Positions 43,486 to 51,562 of a stretch of 51,562 nt of DNA are shown here, one piece after another. The stretch comes from CAMYLR01 sp039590215 (GTDB lineage Bacteria; Gemmatimonadota; Gemmatimonadetes; JACCXV01; JAHWKZ01), in the NCBI GenBank assembly GCA_039590215.1, contig JBDHFX010000002.1, positions 1-51,562 on the forward strand, written 5' to 3'. The notes under the pieces were generated by a model. It saw only the letters and a list, made by a program, of their open reading frames with translations. It had not been told where the DNA came from and ran no database searches. Numbering within the stretch: position 1 is the first letter of the stretch; every line of letters starts with the position of its first letter. The translations under genes were made by a program, and so were the position numbers.

Positions 43486-45696
43486 ATGGTATTCCCAACC
43501 AGTCCACCAGGCGTCCGTGTTTTCGCAATTGCTGCGATTGCCTCGATCCTGGCGCTGGCCTCCGGGGCGACCGCGCACGCTCAGAGTCACGGTCAGATCA
43601 GCTTCTCGGCGGGCGAAGAGGCGCTGGCTTCGGGTGAGGCGTGGGATGCCCGCGAGCACTTCGAACGTGCGGTGCGCGAGGGCTACCCAGCTGGACCCGG
43701 CTATCGGGCCGTTGCGGATGCTTATCTGGCACTCGACAACCGTCTCTTCTTTGCCCGCGAAGCGCTTGAACGATCGCTAAAAGCGGAACCCGATGACACC
43801 GAAACGTGGTACCGACTCGCCGACGTAAACCTGCGTCTGGAGGGTGGCGACTCCGATCCACGCGCGCGCGAGGCATTACACGAGGTCTTTCGGCTTGACT
43901 CACACTATCGCGACGCTTACGCGCGATGGGAACGGATGTATCTCGATCAAAGCGACTCCCGCGACGTAGCCGAGATCTTCGCACGTCATCTAACGCGAGA
44001 TTTCGACCCTGACTTGGCGCTCAGGCGGATCGACGTGCTTAACGATGCCGGCGAGCATCGGTCAGCCTGGGAGGCGATCGAAGAGTTCCGCCGCCGCGTC
44101 CCTCAGGAGCGATACCTAGCCCGGTTGTCACACCTGTCAGGGGTTGTGCTGGCGGCGCTTGGTGAGTCGGAGCAAGGGGCTGGCTACTACTTCAACGGCC
44201 TCGCGTTCGCCGCGACCGAGCCCGACTTGGAGGCCTACTACCGCGACATTCAACCACTGCTCTCGGACAACGAGCGAGTGGGTTGGGCGGATTGGTCGGT
44301 TGAACGTCGGCGATCGTTTGTCGAGGGCTTCTGGAACGCGCGCAACCCGTTGCCGTTTAGCGACGTCAACGAACGATGGGTCGAGCAGCAGAACCGAATC
44401 CGTGTGGCACGCGAATCGTATCAGTGGAAGAAGCCGATAAGCAAAGAGAGGCTCGTCGATGTTGGCGGTCGCGACAGCGGAATGCCGGTGGTCGCGATCC
44501 GCCTCGATGGTCGCTCGCTCGACGATCGCGGTGCGTTCTTCCTGCGCCACGGAGAACCGGACGAGACGGCTGGCGTTGGCCGCGATGAGTGTGGTTTCTG
44601 GTACTACAACCGGGATGGCCTTCCGAACGGGGAGATGGGGATCAATTTCACCGACGGCAATGAGCTGATGGTTGGCGCGCGCGCGGTCTTCTTTGGCAAC
44701 GACTGCAACTTCACTACGGTACCCACGACACCGCTCGCGCTGGAGTATTTCGCGGCGGGTGGGTTGACCGGAAACGATCTGGCGCGAGCGCAAGAGGAAG
44801 CGCTTCGTGACATGGATATTGGCTTGGCGATCGACACTTACGACCATCGGGTCGAACAGAGGATGCCGGTCGATTTGGCGCCCGCCAGTTTCTCCTACTT
44901 CCGCACCGAGACCGATGTGGTCTTCTATTTCGCCGTACCGGTGCCTGAGATCGAGGTGCGCGGCGAGCGCTCCCGGTATCGGAAGGGGCTCGTACTGTAC
45001 GATGAGAACTGGCGCGAGATCACCCGGCAGTCGGAGGATATGCGGGCGGTAGTCACGCGAGCCATAGAAGGCGAGGAAAAGCGTGGCGAGTGGTATCTCG
45101 TCGATCTGTTCCGTGTTCGGATGGCTCCGGGCACATATCACTACGCCCTTCAGATCGATGACCTTCAGGGCGATGCGGTGGGCATCCGGAAAGGCACCGT
45201 TCGGGTTCATCACTTTTCGCCGACGGGGCTCGATGTTTCCGATCTTGTGTTGTCTGCCGAGATCGTTGAAGGGGGACGCGTCGCTCGGTTTGAGCGCTAC
45301 GGGCGCATGATCGTGCCCCTGCCATCGCATCGATTCCTTCATGATCAGCCACTCTATCTGTACTTCGAGGTGTATAACCTGCAGGCCAACGACGAGCGCG
45401 AGGTTGAGTACCGCGTCGACTATACGATTCGTGCCAAAAAGATCGATCGCAATGCCATCGAGCGGTTTTTTGGCAGTCTGCGCGGGTTGGTTGGCATCCG
45501 CGAGGAGCCGGAGGCGATCACGCTGTCTTTTGAGCGTCGTGCTCCGCGCATTGGCGGGCGCGTCTGGCCCGAATACCTATCGTTTGATGCTAGCGCCTTG
45601 CCAGTTGGCACCTACACGCTCGAGGTCGAGATCACCGACCACGCATTCTTCGACCGTACCACCCAACGCACCGCGACATTCTCGATCGTCGATTGA
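43486..45696 (+). CDS. GWxTD-related TPR protein, paralogue 1
   Basis: 736 residues. A signal peptide (FAIAAIASILALASGATAHA/Q) precedes TPR-like repeats at about 35-200 (SFSAGEEALASGEAWDAREHFERAV, YRAVADAYLALDNRLFFAREALERSLKAEP). A conserved block VNERWVEQQNRIRVARESY leads to the GWxTD-type region: SLDDRGAFFLRHGEPDETAGVGRDECGFWYYNRDG. In described GWxTD proteins this segment begins GWxTDRG and continues YGPPDE; here the signature is SLDDRG. A beta-rich C-terminal half with RKGLVLYDENWREITR, FRVRMAPGTYHYALQIDD and LSAEIV follows. Function unknown; extracellular or periplasmic. The downstream paralogue overlaps by 4 nt. Confidence 0.8.
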   Translation: MVFPTSPPGVRVFAIAAIASILALASGATAHAQSHGQISFSAGEEALASGEAWDAREHFERAVREGYPAGPGYRAVADAYLALDNRLFFAREALERSLKAEPDDTETWYRLADVNLRLEGGDSDPRAREALHEVFRLDSHYRDAYARWERMYLDQSDSRDVAEIFARHLTRDFDPDLALRRIDVLNDAGEHRSAWEAIEEFRRRVPQERYLARLSHLSGVVLAALGESEQGAGYYFNGLAFAATEPDLEAYYRDIQPLLSDNERVGWADWSVERRRSFVEGFWNARNPLPFSDVNERWVEQQNRIRVARESYQWKKPISKERLVDVGGRDSGMPVVAIRLDGRSLDDRGAFFLRHGEPDETAGVGRDECGFWYYNRDGLPNGEMGINFTDGNELMVGARAVFFGNDCNFTTVPTTPLALEYFAAGGLTGNDLARAQEEALRDMDIGLAIDTYDHRVEQRMPVDLAPASFSYFRTETDVVFYFAVPVPEIEVRGERSRYRKGLVLYDENWREITRQSEDMRAVVTRAIEGEEKRGEWYLVDLFRVRMAPGTYHYALQIDDLQGDAVGIRKGTVRVHHFSPTGLDVSDLVLSAEIVEGGRVARFERYGRMIVPLPSHRFLHDQPLYLYFEVYNLQANDEREVEYRVDYTIRAKKIDRNAIERFFGSLRGLVGIREEPEAITLSFERRAPRIGGRVWPEYLSFDASALPVGTYTLEVEITDHAFFDRTTQRTATFSIVD

Positions 45697-47876
45697 TAAG
45701 ATCGATCCAGCCCAGGATCACGAGGCCGGGCTTGATCCTCTGGGCGCTGATCGGGTCGATATCCACCGCTCATGCCAGCATGCAAAGAGAATTCGCCGGC
45801 GAAGTGACATTCGGGAAGGCCGAACAGCTACTGGCCGCCGGCGATGCCTGGAAGGCCTCTGGCGTGTTCGAGCAAGCGCTGAGGGAGGGGTACCCGCGGG
45901 CAACGGGCTATCGGGCCCTGGCACGGTCGTATCTGGCGCTCGACAACCGGTTGTTCGATGCACGCCGTGCACTTGAGCGGTCGTTGGCGGCGGACCCACG
46001 TCCGATCGACGTCTGGTACGACCTCGCCGAACTGAACATCCAGATCGATGGCATGGATGCCGAGAACCGAGCTCGGCGAGCGTTTCACGAGATCTTCGAG
46101 CGCGATCCGTTTTACCGCGACGCTTTCGAGCGCTGGCATCGGTTCTACCTCGACCCGAAGGACTCCCGCCTGGTAGCTGAGATCTTCGACCGGCATCTAG
46201 ATCGAGCGTACGATCCGGAGCTCGCCCTCAGACGCATCGATGTCCTCTACGAGGCGGGGGATTACGCGGCCGCGCTGGCTGGCGTCGGCCATCTCAAGAA
46301 CAACGTGAGCACATCCTCGTATATGTCTCGTATTAAGTACTATGAAGGCGTGATCCACGGAGCGCTTGGGGAGGTCGAGGCGGGCTGGGAGGCGTACCGT
46401 CAGGGGTTGGCGGAGGCTCGTCGGGATGACGACATCGAGCCGTTCTACCGTGATCTCGAACCGCTGCTATCGGAGTCGATCCGATCGGATTGGAAGAGCT
46501 GGTCGACGGACAACAAACGAGATGTCCTCGAAGGGTGGTGGAACGAACGAGACCCGCTGCCGTTCAGCCCAGTCAACGAGCGGTGGGTCGAGCAGCAAGT
46601 GCGAGCCGGCTTTGCTCGCTTCACTTTCCGGCTCAAGAAGGCGTGGGGTCTGGAGAAGTTGCTCGTGATCAACGCAACCGGATTCGGCCGGCCAACGCTC
46701 GCTATTCGCTTCCAAGGTCGACCGATGGACGATCGAGCCGAGCTGTATTTACGCCACGGAAAACCCGATGCCCAGGGTGGAGTGGGGCGCGACGAGTGCG
46801 GGTTTTGGTATTACCGCCGTCCGGGGGCGAGTGAGAAGAAGTCGTTCGCTGTGAACTTCCGGCGACCCCGCAGCTTTGGCGAACGGGCCGAGTTCCTGGG
46901 CAACGACTGCATCTATAGCGACCTGCCGACGACACCGATGGGTCATGCGCATTTCGCTCCCGGCGGTCTGCGACCGTGGGACATCGACCGGGTGATCGAC
47001 CGTATCGATGGGGACCTGGGGGTGGCTCTTTCGTCCGACTCCTACCCGTTTGAACCCGCGAGTCGGCTACGATTGGATCTGGCACCGGCCAACTTCGCGC
47101 TGTCTGGCGGCGAGACAGAGCTGGTGGTCTACTTTGCGACCCCGATGAAGGCCGAGGGTGCTCGGTACCGGAAAGGGTTGGCGGTCTACGACGAACAGTG
47201 GCGGGAGATCACGCGTCGCACTGAGGAGATGGAGTACGTGACCGAAGTTCGCTCGGACGCTGCAGACTCGGCCGAGTCCTTCATCCTCGACCTCTTTCGG
47301 GTTCGAATCGCGCCTGGGCGGTATCACCTGGCGTTACAGATCGATGATCGAGAGTCGGGCGCGGTCGGTATCTGGAAGAGTCAGGTGGACGTGCGACCTT
47401 TCGCCTATGGTGCGCTCGGGTTGTCGGACGTGGTGCTAGCGGCACAAGTAACGACTGGCGACCATAACCCACGATTCAATCGGAACGGGCACGTCGTTTT
47501 GCCGCTCCCGTCGCGCACGTTCTTCCGCGGCCAACCGCTGTTTCTCTACTACGAGGTCTACAACCTGGACGCCGACGGAACGGGAAGCGCGGAGTTTCGG
47601 GTCGATTACACAGTCCGCTCGAGGACCCTCGATCGCGGCGCCGTGAGGCGGCTCTTCGGAGCGGTCAAGGGATTGGTTGGCGTCCGTGAGGAGTCGGAAG
47701 CGATTACCCTGTCGTTCGAGCGCCGAGGCTCGGCTGGCCGCGTCGCCGCCGAGTACCTGTCGTTCGACACACAGGAGCTAGCGCCCGGTACGTACACACT
47801 CGATGTCACGCTGACCGATCGATACGCCAGCGATCGGTCGGTGCACGAATCGCGAACGTTCACCATCGTGGATTGA
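45693..47876 (+). CDS. GWxTD-related TPR protein, paralogue 2
   Basis: 727 residues from TTG 45693, which overlaps the previous stop (TTGA); the hydrophobic signal LILWALIGSISTAHA/S follows. It is clearly homologous along its whole length to the upstream protein: EQLLAAGDAWKASGVFEQAL, ALRRIDVLYEAGDY, VNERWVEQQ, PMDDRAELYLRHGKPDAQGGVGRDECGFWYYRR, RKGLAVYDEQWREITRR, FRVRIAPGRYHLALQIDD, and the common ending VKGLVGVREESEAITLSFERR ... LAPGTYTLDVTLTDR. The pair arose by tandem duplication. The GWxTD signature is again altered (PMDDRAE). No ribosome-binding site is obvious, so translation may depend on coupling. Function unknown. Confidence 0.8.
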   Translation: MIRSIQPRITRPGLILWALIGSISTAHASMQREFAGEVTFGKAEQLLAAGDAWKASGVFEQALREGYPRATGYRALARSYLALDNRLFDARRALERSLAADPRPIDVWYDLAELNIQIDGMDAENRARRAFHEIFERDPFYRDAFERWHRFYLDPKDSRLVAEIFDRHLDRAYDPELALRRIDVLYEAGDYAAALAGVGHLKNNVSTSSYMSRIKYYEGVIHGALGEVEAGWEAYRQGLAEARRDDDIEPFYRDLEPLLSESIRSDWKSWSTDNKRDVLEGWWNERDPLPFSPVNERWVEQQVRAGFARFTFRLKKAWGLEKLLVINATGFGRPTLAIRFQGRPMDDRAELYLRHGKPDAQGGVGRDECGFWYYRRPGASEKKSFAVNFRRPRSFGERAEFLGNDCIYSDLPTTPMGHAHFAPGGLRPWDIDRVIDRIDGDLGVALSSDSYPFEPASRLRLDLAPANFALSGGETELVVYFATPMKAEGARYRKGLAVYDEQWREITRRTEEMEYVTEVRSDAADSAESFILDLFRVRIAPGRYHLALQIDDRESGAVGIWKSQVDVRPFAYGALGLSDVVLAAQVTTGDHNPRFNRNGHVVLPLPSRTFFRGQPLFLYYEVYNLDADGTGSAEFRVDYTVRSRTLDRGAVRRLFGAVKGLVGVREESEAITLSFERRGSAGRVAAEYLSFDTQELAPGTYTLDVTLTDRYASDRSVHESRTFTIVD

Positions 47877-48126
47877 AACGAGGCAGGCAGCCCAGGTCCG
47901 CAGCTTGCAGTTACCAAGGCGAAAGCCGTCGTGATGTTCTAACGCCCTGTCTGTAGACGCTTACTATCGTCGCGAACCGTGGAAGTTATGACGGCGGGCC
48001 GACGATCCCGCGCCGCTTCCCACCGATGCAATCACCAGAGGAGTTCAGCAACGCACATCGGAGCGACCGCATAAACACGACCGCATAGCGGTAGCTCCCG
48101 CCGCGTGGGCGGCGATCACCCTGGGT
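47877..48126. other. Non-coding stretch upstream of comEC
   Basis: About 250 nt without a convincing gene. The comEC frame is open from 47992 but contains no ATG, GTG or TTG before 48127. A GAGGAG sits at 48039-48044 but is followed by no usable in-frame start. A 28-codon ORF from ATG 47988 shows no family features. No terminator hairpin with T-tract is visible after the second GWxTD gene. Confidence 0.5.
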
Positions 48127-50448
48127 TTGGCAGGGTTTGCAACTGCCTATGCGCACGTGCTCCTCGGAGCGGCGGTCCTCGTCGCCTTGGCGATGGTGGC
48201 GACGTGGCAAGCAATGACGAGCGGTCGTGTTTCGTCAGGTGTCGGGGGCTGGGCGTTGATCGCCCTGGTGATCGGTTCTCGGTTGGTGATCGCGACCGAT
48301 CGTGCTCGCGTCGACGCTGCGACGTGGGTCGAGATGGCGGCTGTCGGTCGAGAGGCGCAGATCGATACCACCCTACGCGTGACATCGGTCAGACCAAGCG
48401 GTGACGCGCGATGGCACGTCCGCGGAGAGGCGCTTGGTTGCAGCCTGCGTCCGTGTCGAGGCGCGAGTCTCCGTTGGTGGTGGAGTGGCGAGCCGTCACC
48501 CATGGTCGGTGAGCGGTGGAGTGTCGTCGGTCGGTTGAGAGCCGAGCCGTTGCGCGTCAATCGGCGCGGCGGTTACCCGCCACCGGGTCTCGTTCGCCGG
48601 CTGCGCGGTGGGACTTTGACCGACGTCGAGCTGATCCAACGACGGTCGGAAAGAGTCCCGCTCCTGGTGACCACCGAACGGCACCTTCGGGGGCGTATTA
48701 CCGCCCGTTTCGGCGCGCAGTTGGCGCCCCTCGTGACGGCGCTGTTGCTCGGGGATCGTACCGGGCTGGCGCCCGAGTTGGTTGACGCGTTCGCCGCCTC
48801 GGGCGCGTTGCATCTGCTGGCCGTGTCGGGTCTGCACGTCGGTTTTCTGGCCTGGCTTCTGGCGTCGGGGCTCGGTCTCGTCGGTTGCGGTCCTGTTCGC
48901 CGCGCCGGGTCGGCCACGCTGGTGTTGATTGCATACGCGGGGCTGGTGGGTGGCCGGCCGTCGGTCGTTCGAGCAGCGGTGATGACGACGGCGCTCTTGT
49001 GGGCGCGGGCGGTTGAGCGAAGGGTCTCAGTTTGGCAGGTGTGGGGATTGGCCGCGGTGGCGATGCTCGCCTGGCGCCCGCTCGATCTCTTCGATCTCGG
49101 ATTCGCGCTGTCGTTTGGTGCGGTGGCTGGCCTGTTGATATGGGGCACGGGGGCGGCACGCGCGCTTCGATCCCAACGTTCGTCAGGCGCGCTGGCCGCC
49201 GTTGGACGTGGGGTCATCGCGTCGGTTGTCGCGACCGGCGCTGCGGGGTTGGGCACGCTGCCGGTTCAATCGACCGCATTCGGTTGGCTGGCGCCGGCTG
49301 GGTTTCTCGTCAACCCGGTGGTGGTCCCGCTTGCCGCCGCCGGATTGCCACTGGCTTGGTTAGCGCTGCTGGCCGACGCGGTCGGCTTGGGAGGCGCAGC
49401 TGGCCCACTCGCGGCGACGGCTTCGATAGCGCTGGGGCTGTTAGAGGCAGCGGTAGTTGCAGTGGCGTCGCGCTTCTCGGTTTGGGTGCCAGGTTCCATG
49501 GCGTGGGCGATCACCCTGCTCGCTGGGCTGATTGCTACCGCCGTGCTGCTCCTCCGATGCCGCCCGCTAGCAGGGTGGAGCGTGTGTGTGTTGGTCCTGC
49601 TGCTGTCTCTAACCGGTCATCGGCAAGTACCCTCTAGCTGGGTGGTGAAATGGCTCGATGTCGGGCAGGGCGACGCCATCGCGATCCACTTTCCGGACGG
49701 AGCAACGTGGCTCGTCGATGCTGGGCCGGCGTACCCGCACGGTGATGCGGGGCGCAGCGTGGTGTTGCCATACCTGCGGACCCGCGGAATCGATCGCCTG
49801 CAGTGGTTGATCTCGACACACCCCGATCTCGATCACGTAGGTGGCGCGGCCAGCGTGGTCGATGGTGTTCAAGTCGAGCGGTGGGGAAGCGCCGCGGCAG
49901 TCGGCGACAACCCGGCCTATATACGTCTGCTCGCTGCGGTGGGAAGCCACCCGACGACTGCGGCGGTCCAACTGAGAGCTCCGAGTCGGTTGCAACAGGG
50001 ACTGGTTAGCGTTGATGTACTTCATCCCAAGGGCGACTGGGTGCCGGGTGATCCCTACGGGTCGGCGACATCCGCCAACGATGCATCGATCGTGTTGCTC
50101 ATGAGCTATGGTGGGTGTCGTGTGTTGCTGACCGGAGACATCGGTGAGCGAGCTGAAGAGGCGCTGGTGACGGCCCTGGGCGACTCGCTGAGAGCCGATC
50201 TCTTGCACGTTGGTCACCACGGCAGCCGGCACTCGACGACGATGCGTTGGCTCGATCGCGTGCGGCCGGCCGCCGCAGTCGTCTCGGTGGGTGGACTCAA
50301 CCGCCATGGTCACCCGCACGTTGAGGTTCTAGAGCGTCTCGAGCGCGTCGATGCCAACGTCTATCGCACCGATCGGCTCGGAACGGTCACCGCGAGGTGT
50401 ATTTTGGGCGAGTGGCGTTTGGAATCGACGACTTTCTATCTTCGTTGA
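48127..50448 (+). CDS. comEC: DNA uptake channel protein ComEC/Rec2
   Basis: 773 residues from TTG 48127, the first recognisable start; no Shine-Dalgarno precedes it and homologous sequence (AAWAAITLGLAGF) may begin slightly earlier. An N-terminal domain (about 85-165) is followed by the Competence domain with many helices: GDRTGLAPELVDAFAASGALHLLAVSGLHVGFLAWLL, then GRPSVVRAAVMTTALLWAR and FDLGFALSFGAVAGLLIW. The C-terminal metallo-beta-lactamase fold has VGQGDAIAIHFPDGATWLVDAGP, STHPDLDHVGGA, LTGDIGERAEEAL and HVGHHGSRHSTT. ComEC carries single-stranded DNA across the inner membrane in transformation. No other com genes are adjacent. Confidence 0.92.
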   Translation: MAGFATAYAHVLLGAAVLVALAMVATWQAMTSGRVSSGVGGWALIALVIGSRLVIATDRARVDAATWVEMAAVGREAQIDTTLRVTSVRPSGDARWHVRGEALGCSLRPCRGASLRWWWSGEPSPMVGERWSVVGRLRAEPLRVNRRGGYPPPGLVRRLRGGTLTDVELIQRRSERVPLLVTTERHLRGRITARFGAQLAPLVTALLLGDRTGLAPELVDAFAASGALHLLAVSGLHVGFLAWLLASGLGLVGCGPVRRAGSATLVLIAYAGLVGGRPSVVRAAVMTTALLWARAVERRVSVWQVWGLAAVAMLAWRPLDLFDLGFALSFGAVAGLLIWGTGAARALRSQRSSGALAAVGRGVIASVVATGAAGLGTLPVQSTAFGWLAPAGFLVNPVVVPLAAAGLPLAWLALLADAVGLGGAAGPLAATASIALGLLEAAVVAVASRFSVWVPGSMAWAITLLAGLIATAVLLLRCRPLAGWSVCVLVLLLSLTGHRQVPSSWVVKWLDVGQGDAIAIHFPDGATWLVDAGPAYPHGDAGRSVVLPYLRTRGIDRLQWLISTHPDLDHVGGAASVVDGVQVERWGSAAAVGDNPAYIRLLAAVGSHPTTAAVQLRAPSRLQQGLVSVDVLHPKGDWVPGDPYGSATSANDASIVLLMSYGGCRVLLTGDIGERAEEALVTALGDSLRADLLHVGHHGSRHSTTMRWLDRVRPAAAVVSVGGLNRHGHPHVEVLERLERVDANVYRTDRLGTVTARCILGEWRLESTTFYLR

Positions 50449-50511
50449 TCACGGCAGGATACGCGGCCGACCAGGAACTTTGTCGTCACCACTCCGGTAT
50501 TGAGAGGACGT

Positions 50512-51528
50512 ATGACGCAGACCGAGCCCGCATACGAGACCACCGCCACGCTGGCTGAGGCGAACGCTAGGATCGCTCGTGAGAATGCGTTCACGTCGAC
50601 CCTGCTAGAAGAGATCTCGCGGGTCGTCGTTGGCCAGCGAGGATTGCTGGACGGGCTGTTGATCGGTTTGCTGGCGGATGGCCACGTGCTTCTCGAAGGT
50701 GTCCCCGGGCTGGCCAAGACGCTCGCCGTACGATCGTTGGCCGGCGCCATCGACTGCGATTTTCAGCGCATCCAGTTCACCCCCGATCTGCTACCGGCCG
50801 ACCTCGTTGGTACCACGATCTATCATCCCCAACGTGGCGAGTTTGATGTCCACCGCGGACCCGTGTTCACCAATCTTCTGCTGGCTGATGAGATCAACCG
50901 CGCACCGGCGAAGGTGCAGTCGGCGTTGCTCGAGGCGATGCAAGAAAAGCAGGTGACGCTCGGTGAGACCACCTATCGACTCGAGACGCCGTTCCTGGTT
51001 CTGGCTACTCAGAACCCGATCGAACACGAGGGCACGTACCCATTGCCGGAAGCACAGGTCGATCGGTTTATGCTCAAGCTCAGAGTTGGGTATCCGCCAC
51101 GTGAGGACGAGCGCAAGATCATCGAGCGGATGACAGCCATTGAAACACCGGACGTGCGCCCGGTGATCGGACCTCAAGAGATCCTTCACGCGCGCGAGGT
51201 GGTCGCGGGTGTGTACATCGATGACAAAGTTCTCGGCTACATCCTCGACTTGGTCGAGGCGACCCGCTATCCAGCCCGCTTCGGGCTCGAGGACCTCGAG
51301 CCCTGGATCGCATATGGCGGCTCGCCTCGAGCCGGGATATTCCTCACCAAGTCTGCCAAGGCACGTGCGTTCCTGAACGGTCGCGGCTACGTCGTCCCCG
51401 ACGACGTAAAGGCCGTAGCTCGCGACGTCTTGCGGCACCGGCTCCTGTTGACCTACGAGGCGGAGGCGGAGGAAGTCGACCCCGACTCCGTCCTGGATCG
51501 GTTGCTGGAGCACCTCGACGTGCCGTGA
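50512..51528 (+). CDS. MoxR-family AAA+ ATPase
   Basis: 338 residues from ATG 50512, preceded by GAGAGGA; a TTG at 50500 is less likely. Walker A is LEGVPGLAKT (Lys69), Walker B LLLADEINRAPAKVQ (Asp126, Glu127), sensor 1 VLATQNPIEHEGTYPLPEAQVDRF, and a C-terminal lid domain with VPDDVKAVARDVLRHRL. MoxR ATPases act as chaperones or remodelers for metal cofactor insertion and for partner proteins with DUF58 and VWA domains. The following gene begins inside its stop codon (GTGA), as usual for the MoxR-DUF58 pair. Confidence 0.95.
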   Translation: MTQTEPAYETTATLAEANARIARENAFTSTLLEEISRVVVGQRGLLDGLLIGLLADGHVLLEGVPGLAKTLAVRSLAGAIDCDFQRIQFTPDLLPADLVGTTIYHPQRGEFDVHRGPVFTNLLLADEINRAPAKVQSALLEAMQEKQVTLGETTYRLETPFLVLATQNPIEHEGTYPLPEAQVDRFMLKLRVGYPPREDERKIIERMTAIETPDVRPVIGPQEILHAREVVAGVYIDDKVLGYILDLVEATRYPARFGLEDLEPWIAYGGSPRAGIFLTKSAKARAFLNGRGYVVPDDVKAVARDVLRHRLLLTYEAEAEEVDPDSVLDRLLEHLDVP

Positions 51529-51562
51529 GCGTCTCGGAGCTGGCCAAGACGGTCCGGCTGCT
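51525..51562 (+). CDS. Start of a probable DUF58-domain gene (3' end outside window)
   Basis: GTG at 51525 overlaps the MoxR stop. Twelve codons are visible (V-S-V-S-E-L-A-K-T-V-R-L-L), running off the window edge. In most genomes the gene overlapping or just downstream of moxR encodes a DUF58 protein, and VSVSELAKTVRLL fits the start of such proteins (L...v..i..LE). The assignment is from context and is not testable with 38 bases. Confidence 0.5.
   Translation, partial: MSVSELAKTVRL

Noticed and set aside
44137..45342. 401-codon minus-strand frame within the first GWxTD-related gene
   Set aside because: Antisense shadow of a well supported gene; the residues show no family pattern.

Overview
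The window is a GC-rich bacterial chromosome segment of about 51.6 kb, densely coding, with no mobile element, rRNA operon or CRISPR array that I can see. Three SusC/BtuB-like TonB-dependent receptors, many lipobox-bearing lipoproteins, a WaaP-type LPS kinase and a BamE-like lipoprotein indicate a diderm. A tandem pair of GWxTD-related proteins and the secreted HExxH M49-type peptidase suit Gemmatimonadota or a close FCB-group relative. This placement is an inference from gene content; no marker phylogeny was possible.

Layout. 2-5168: TonB receptor (cut by the left edge), YncE-like beta-propeller lipoprotein, second TonB-type barrel, tightly packed and reminiscent of BtuB/BtuG vitamin uptake loci. 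5270-10827: BamE-like lipoprotein, acyltransferase PlsC, then carAB preceded by a short leader ORF that contains an intrinsic terminator. 10917-14329: HU-like protein, tRNA-Arg(CCG), a coiled-coil lipoprotein, an M49-type metallopeptidase lipoprotein and a small lipoprotein. 14326-18789: divergent AraC regulator and alpha/beta hydrolase, the latter overlapping a large cyclase-ATPase-TPR signalling protein. 18818-19651: a broken cupin gene and about 0.5 kb of non-coding DNA with a nested palindrome.

19652-28551: TonB receptor, then ECF sigma factor and zinc-finger anti-sigma factor, followed on the same strand by a GT2 glycosyltransferase, a LAB_N membrane protein, a GT39-like transferase and a UDP-sugar epimerase (mostly overlapping by 4 nt), then a hydrolase-like lipoprotein with an EF-hand loop and a membrane protein. 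This looks like an envelope sugar-modification locus. 28587-29253: two broken genes. 29260-32113: a redox neighbourhood (type II NADH dehydrogenase, small membrane protein, divergent cupredoxin lipoprotein, tetraheme cytochrome). 32103-36684: two methyltransferases, an LPS kinase and an LVIVD propeller protein.

36822-38967: MtgA, a TPR protein and a broken FTR1 iron permease. 39021-43160: metE, a rhodanese lipoprotein and miaB, overlapping or nearly so. 43177-47876: a LapA-like protein and two GWxTD-related paralogues. 48127-51562: ComEC, MoxR ATPase and the first codons of a probable DUF58 gene.

The strongest candidates for something new are the compact carAB attenuator (leader ORF, terminator and translational coupling in about 75 nt), the divergent GWxTD-like pair, the EF-hand hydrolase lipoprotein, and a run of genes damaged by a nonsense codon, a homopolymer indel and small internal deletions. 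The damage may be real decay or assembly error.
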